From the NCBI RefSeq assembly GCF_011612585.1, contig NZ_CP050133.1, positions 1,488,001 to 1,552,000 on the forward strand: 64,000 nt of DNA. The letters are read 5' to 3'. The position numbers were made by a program, and so were the translations under genes. Shown one piece after another: positions 62,124 through 64,000 of the stretch (positions are counted from its first letter, which is position 1; every line of letters begins with the position of its first letter). The stretch is from Streptococcus cristatus ATCC 51100. Lineage in GTDB: Bacteria; Bacillota; Bacilli; Lactobacillales; Streptococcaceae. The notes beneath the pieces are model-generated. The model was given only the letters and a program-made list of their open reading frames with translations, was not told where the DNA came from and searched no databases.

Positions 62124-62166
62124 GAAATGAGACAGGCTTAAAAACAAAAGCCTATCTCACTCTTTT
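62124..62166 (-). terminator. Terminator of rbfA
   Basis: Minus strand TGAGATAGGCTT...AAGCCTGTCTCA; a T-rich stretch follows. Confidence 0.75.
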
Positions 62167-62168
62167 CA

Positions 62169-62519
62169 TTAATGTTTTTCCAAATTGCGCAACATCTGAT
62201 CAATCTTATTACCGTACTCAATAGACTCATCTTTGACGAAAGTCAAATCTGGAATCTTATACATCTTGAGGTTTCGGCCCAGTTCACGCTTAATGGTGCC
62301 GGTTGCCTTTTCCAAGCCCAGCTGTGCCTTTTGATTATCCGAAGCCAAGTCACTCATGATGCTATAGTAGACCTTGGCCATAGACAGATCGCCCAGCATT
62401 TGGACATCGGTAATGGTCACACCTTGGACACGTGGATCACGGACCTTCTTTTGCAAAATCTCATTGACTTCGCGCTTGATTTCCATTCCTACACGGTCGG
62501 TACGAAAATGATTTGCCAT
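62169..62519 (-). CDS. rbfA: Ribosome-binding factor A
   Basis: 116-residue KH-like protein for 30S subunit maturation. [20 protein letters not shown] start, [20 protein letters not shown] in the core, [20 protein letters not shown] near the end. Complete. ATG at 62519 after AAAGGAAATCCT. It normally follows infB directly; here repeat copy E lies between the two. Confidence 0.96.
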   Translation of the reverse strand: MANHFRTDRVGMEIKREVNEILQKKVRDPRVQGVTITDVQMLGDLSMAKVYYSIMSDLASDNQKAQLGLEKATGTIKRELGRNLKMYKIPDLTFVKDESIEYGNKIDQMLRNLEKH

Positions 62520-62550
62520 AGGATTTCCTTTCTAATTTTTCTTCTGCAAT

Positions 62551-62729
62551 ATGAGGCTGGGACAAAAGTCCTAGCCTCTCAATTGTCTTTGGATTGTCGA
62601 GCAAGACGCAGTGGTTGAGTGGGCTCTACTAGGCTGATTTCATCAGCTTTTACAGCCCTACTCAACTGTGCGGAGGTGGGACGACGAAATCGAATTCTAA
62701 CGAATTACCGATTTCTGTCCCAGTCTCAT
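62551..62729. repeat. 180-bp intergenic repeat, copy E (between infB and rbfA)
   Basis: Minus orientation. Ends ATGAGGCTGGGACA and TGTCCCAGTCTCAT pair with each other, so the terminal bases differ from those of copies A-D on both sides in a compensating way. The middle stem has CTAGGC where the others have CTACGC. 62730-62847 holds no gene; GGAAGTCGATACTTC can form a weak hairpin. Confidence 0.9.
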
Positions 62730-62847
62730 ATGTTTAGTTTTAGTTGAATGAAATTCGCTCTAAGCTCTTTGCGAAAAAGGAACTTGGACTAGAAGTATCG
62801 ACTTCCATCAAATATGCTTTTCACTGAGAGTTTTCGACGGATTTCTC

Positions 62848-64000
62848 TTACTTCTTAATTTCTTCCATGATGTAGGCTTCAATCGTATCATCCACTTGGA
62901 TATCGTTGTAGCCATCAATCATGAGACCACCTTCGCGGCCGTTAGTGATTTCTTTGACATCATCCTTGAAGTGCTTCAAGCTAGCCAACTGACCATCGTA
63001 AATTACGACGCCGTCACGGATGACACGAACCTTGGAATCACGCGTAACTTTACCGTTGATAACCATGAATCCACCGATAGTACCAACCTTGGAAACCTTG
63101 AAAGTTTCGCGGATAAGGGCTTCCCCGATGATTTTTTCTTGGTATTCTGGGTCCAGCATTCCTTTCATGGCATCTTCCATTTCTTCGATAACCTTATAGA
63201 TAATGCTGTGAAGACGGATTTCTACATCATCAGCTTCTGCTTGCTGGCGAGCTTGCGGTGTAGGGCGAACGTTAAATCCAATGATAAAGGCATTTGAAGC
63301 TTCTGCCAAAGTTACATCGGATTCATTGATAGCACCAACTGCTGAGTGGACAATGGTAATCTTAACGCCTTCCACTTCAATCTTCTGCAAGGAAGCAGTC
63401 AAGGCTTCTACAGAACCTTGTACATCGGCTTTGATAATGACGTTAACAGACTTAACTTCACCGGCTTTGAGGGTATCAAAGAGATTTTCCAGACTGACAC
63501 GATGAGTAGCTTGACGTTGCTTGAGAAGGGCACGTTTAGCACGTTCTTCACCAGCTGCACGCGCAGCTTTTTCATCTTCATAGACGGCAAAGTGGTCACC
63601 TGCCATCGGAGTTTCATTCAAACCTGTGATAGAAACCGGCGTAGATGGACCTGCTACTTTGACACGACGGCCCAGGTCATTGGTCATAGCACGGACACGT
63701 CCGAAGGTATTTCCGACAACGATTGGATCTTGAACATTCAGCGTACCTTGTTGGACAAGAAGAGTTGCAACTGCACCTTTTCCTTTATCCAAACGGGCTT
63801 CGATAACAGTACCGATAGCACGAACAGTCGGATCTGCCTTGAGTTCTTGAATTTCTGCTACAAGCAGAACTGTTTCCAAAAGCTCATCGATGTTTTGGTT
63901 GAATTTCGCAGAGATTTCAACAAACTCAGAATCTCCACCCCAAGCAGTTGACATAACACCATGCTCAGCCAATTCACCAATTACGCGCTCAGGATTGGCA
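62848..64000 (-). CDS. infB: Translation initiation factor IF-2 (partial, N-terminus beyond window)
   Basis: The last 383 codons are present. The visible part begins in the end of the G domain ([38 protein letters not shown]) and continues through domain II ([20 protein letters not shown]) and the C-terminal fMet-tRNA-binding domain ([20 protein letters not shown]). The stop is at 62848. Full streptococcal IF-2 is over 900 residues, so most lies outside. Identity is certain. Part of the nusA-infB-rbfA operon. Confidence 0.97.
   Translation of the reverse strand, partial: ANPERVIGELAEHGVMSTAWGGDSEFVEISAKFNQNIDELLETVLLVAEIQELKADPTVRAIGTVIEARLDKGKGAVATLLVQQGTLNVQDPIVVGNTFGRVRAMTNDLGRRVKVAGPSTPVSITGLNETPMAGDHFAVYEDEKAARAAGEERAKRALLKQRQATHRVSLENLFDTLKAGEVKSVNVIIKADVQGSVEALTASLQKIEVEGVKITIVHSAVGAINESDVTLAEASNAFIIGFNVRPTPQARQQAEADDVEIRLHSIIYKVIEEMEDAMKGMLDPEYQEKIIGEALIRETFKVSKVGTIGGFMVINGKVTRDSKVRVIRDGVVIYDGQLASLKHFKDDVKEITNGREGGLMIDGYNDIQVDDTIEAYIMEEIKK

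Overview
The window comes from a low-GC Firmicute, almost certainly a Streptococcus of the mitis/sanguinis type. The evidence is RitR (an orphan regulator with Asn53 and Cys128) next to gnd, the trmH-like/acyP/yidC2 cluster, gdhA, ClpE under a CtsR box, the trkA-trkH pair, luxS, DUF1912/DUF960/DUF1797 proteins, and consistent AGGAGG-type ribosome binding sites. The species assignment is inference. No phage, CRISPR array or rRNA is present, and there is one tRNA.

Layout. 1-5.4 kb: valS (3' end cut by the window) behind a T-box leader that also carries an extra small membrane-protein gene; DUF1912; a DUF438/hemerythrin/PAS protein with its DUF1858 partner. 5.4-18.3 kb: core genes (FabK-like flavoprotein, RlmD, an APH-type kinase, RecX, a DUF402 nucleotide phosphatase, DUF960, GNAT, MarR, ABC-F, CBS-ACT, FolD, DUF1797, ClpE). 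18.3-25.1 kb: an AT-rich accessory block with an IS256-type remnant, a two-component system, a divergent lantibiotic-immunity ABC transporter (LctFEG/MutFEG type) and a complete ISL3-type element; an ISL3-type end also lies on the clpE side. 25.2-31.7 kb: Na+/H+ antiporter, MnmM-MnmL, MGMT-family protein, PAP2 phosphatase, RibU under an FMN riboswitch, and TrmL behind a structured leader. 32-37 kb: TrkA-TrkH, then decayed DNA with two IS200-type remnants, a truncated AI-2E/PerM gene and a YlmA-type ATPase. 37.1-39.4 kb: TetR-ABC exporter operon. 39.4-56.6 kb: rny (with a decayed copy of mnmM beside it), luxS, ritR, gnd, flotillin, Bax-inhibitor-like, HD, TrmH-like, acyP, yidC2, pyrDA, gdhA, a VanY-type peptidase, two tandem histidine phosphatases, DUF711 and ACT proteins. 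56.7-60.9 kb: a graveyard of mobile DNA (LPXTG tail, TnpW and a decayed second copy, SnoaL-like, GNAT, methyltransferase, tyrosine-integrase remnant) ending at the 3' end of fba. 60.9-64 kb: fba, tRNA-Leu, rbfA and infB (5' end cut).

Cross-cutting signals. (i) A ~180-bp repeat with complementary ends occurs five times, always intergenic, and one copy splits infB from rbfA. (ii) Four genes (rlmD, the APH-like gene, mnmL and the trmH-like gene) have an extended -10 box TGN-TANAAT placed 6-7 nt before the ATG, which predicts leaderless mRNAs; three of the four encode RNA-modification enzymes. (iii) Several transcription controls are nested: a promoter inside the T-box terminator stem, a riboswitch promoter whose -35 box lies in the upstream gene's terminator, and MarR operators on both sides of marR. 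No wholly new multi-gene system could be demonstrated; the leaderless promoter class and the repeat family are the best leads.
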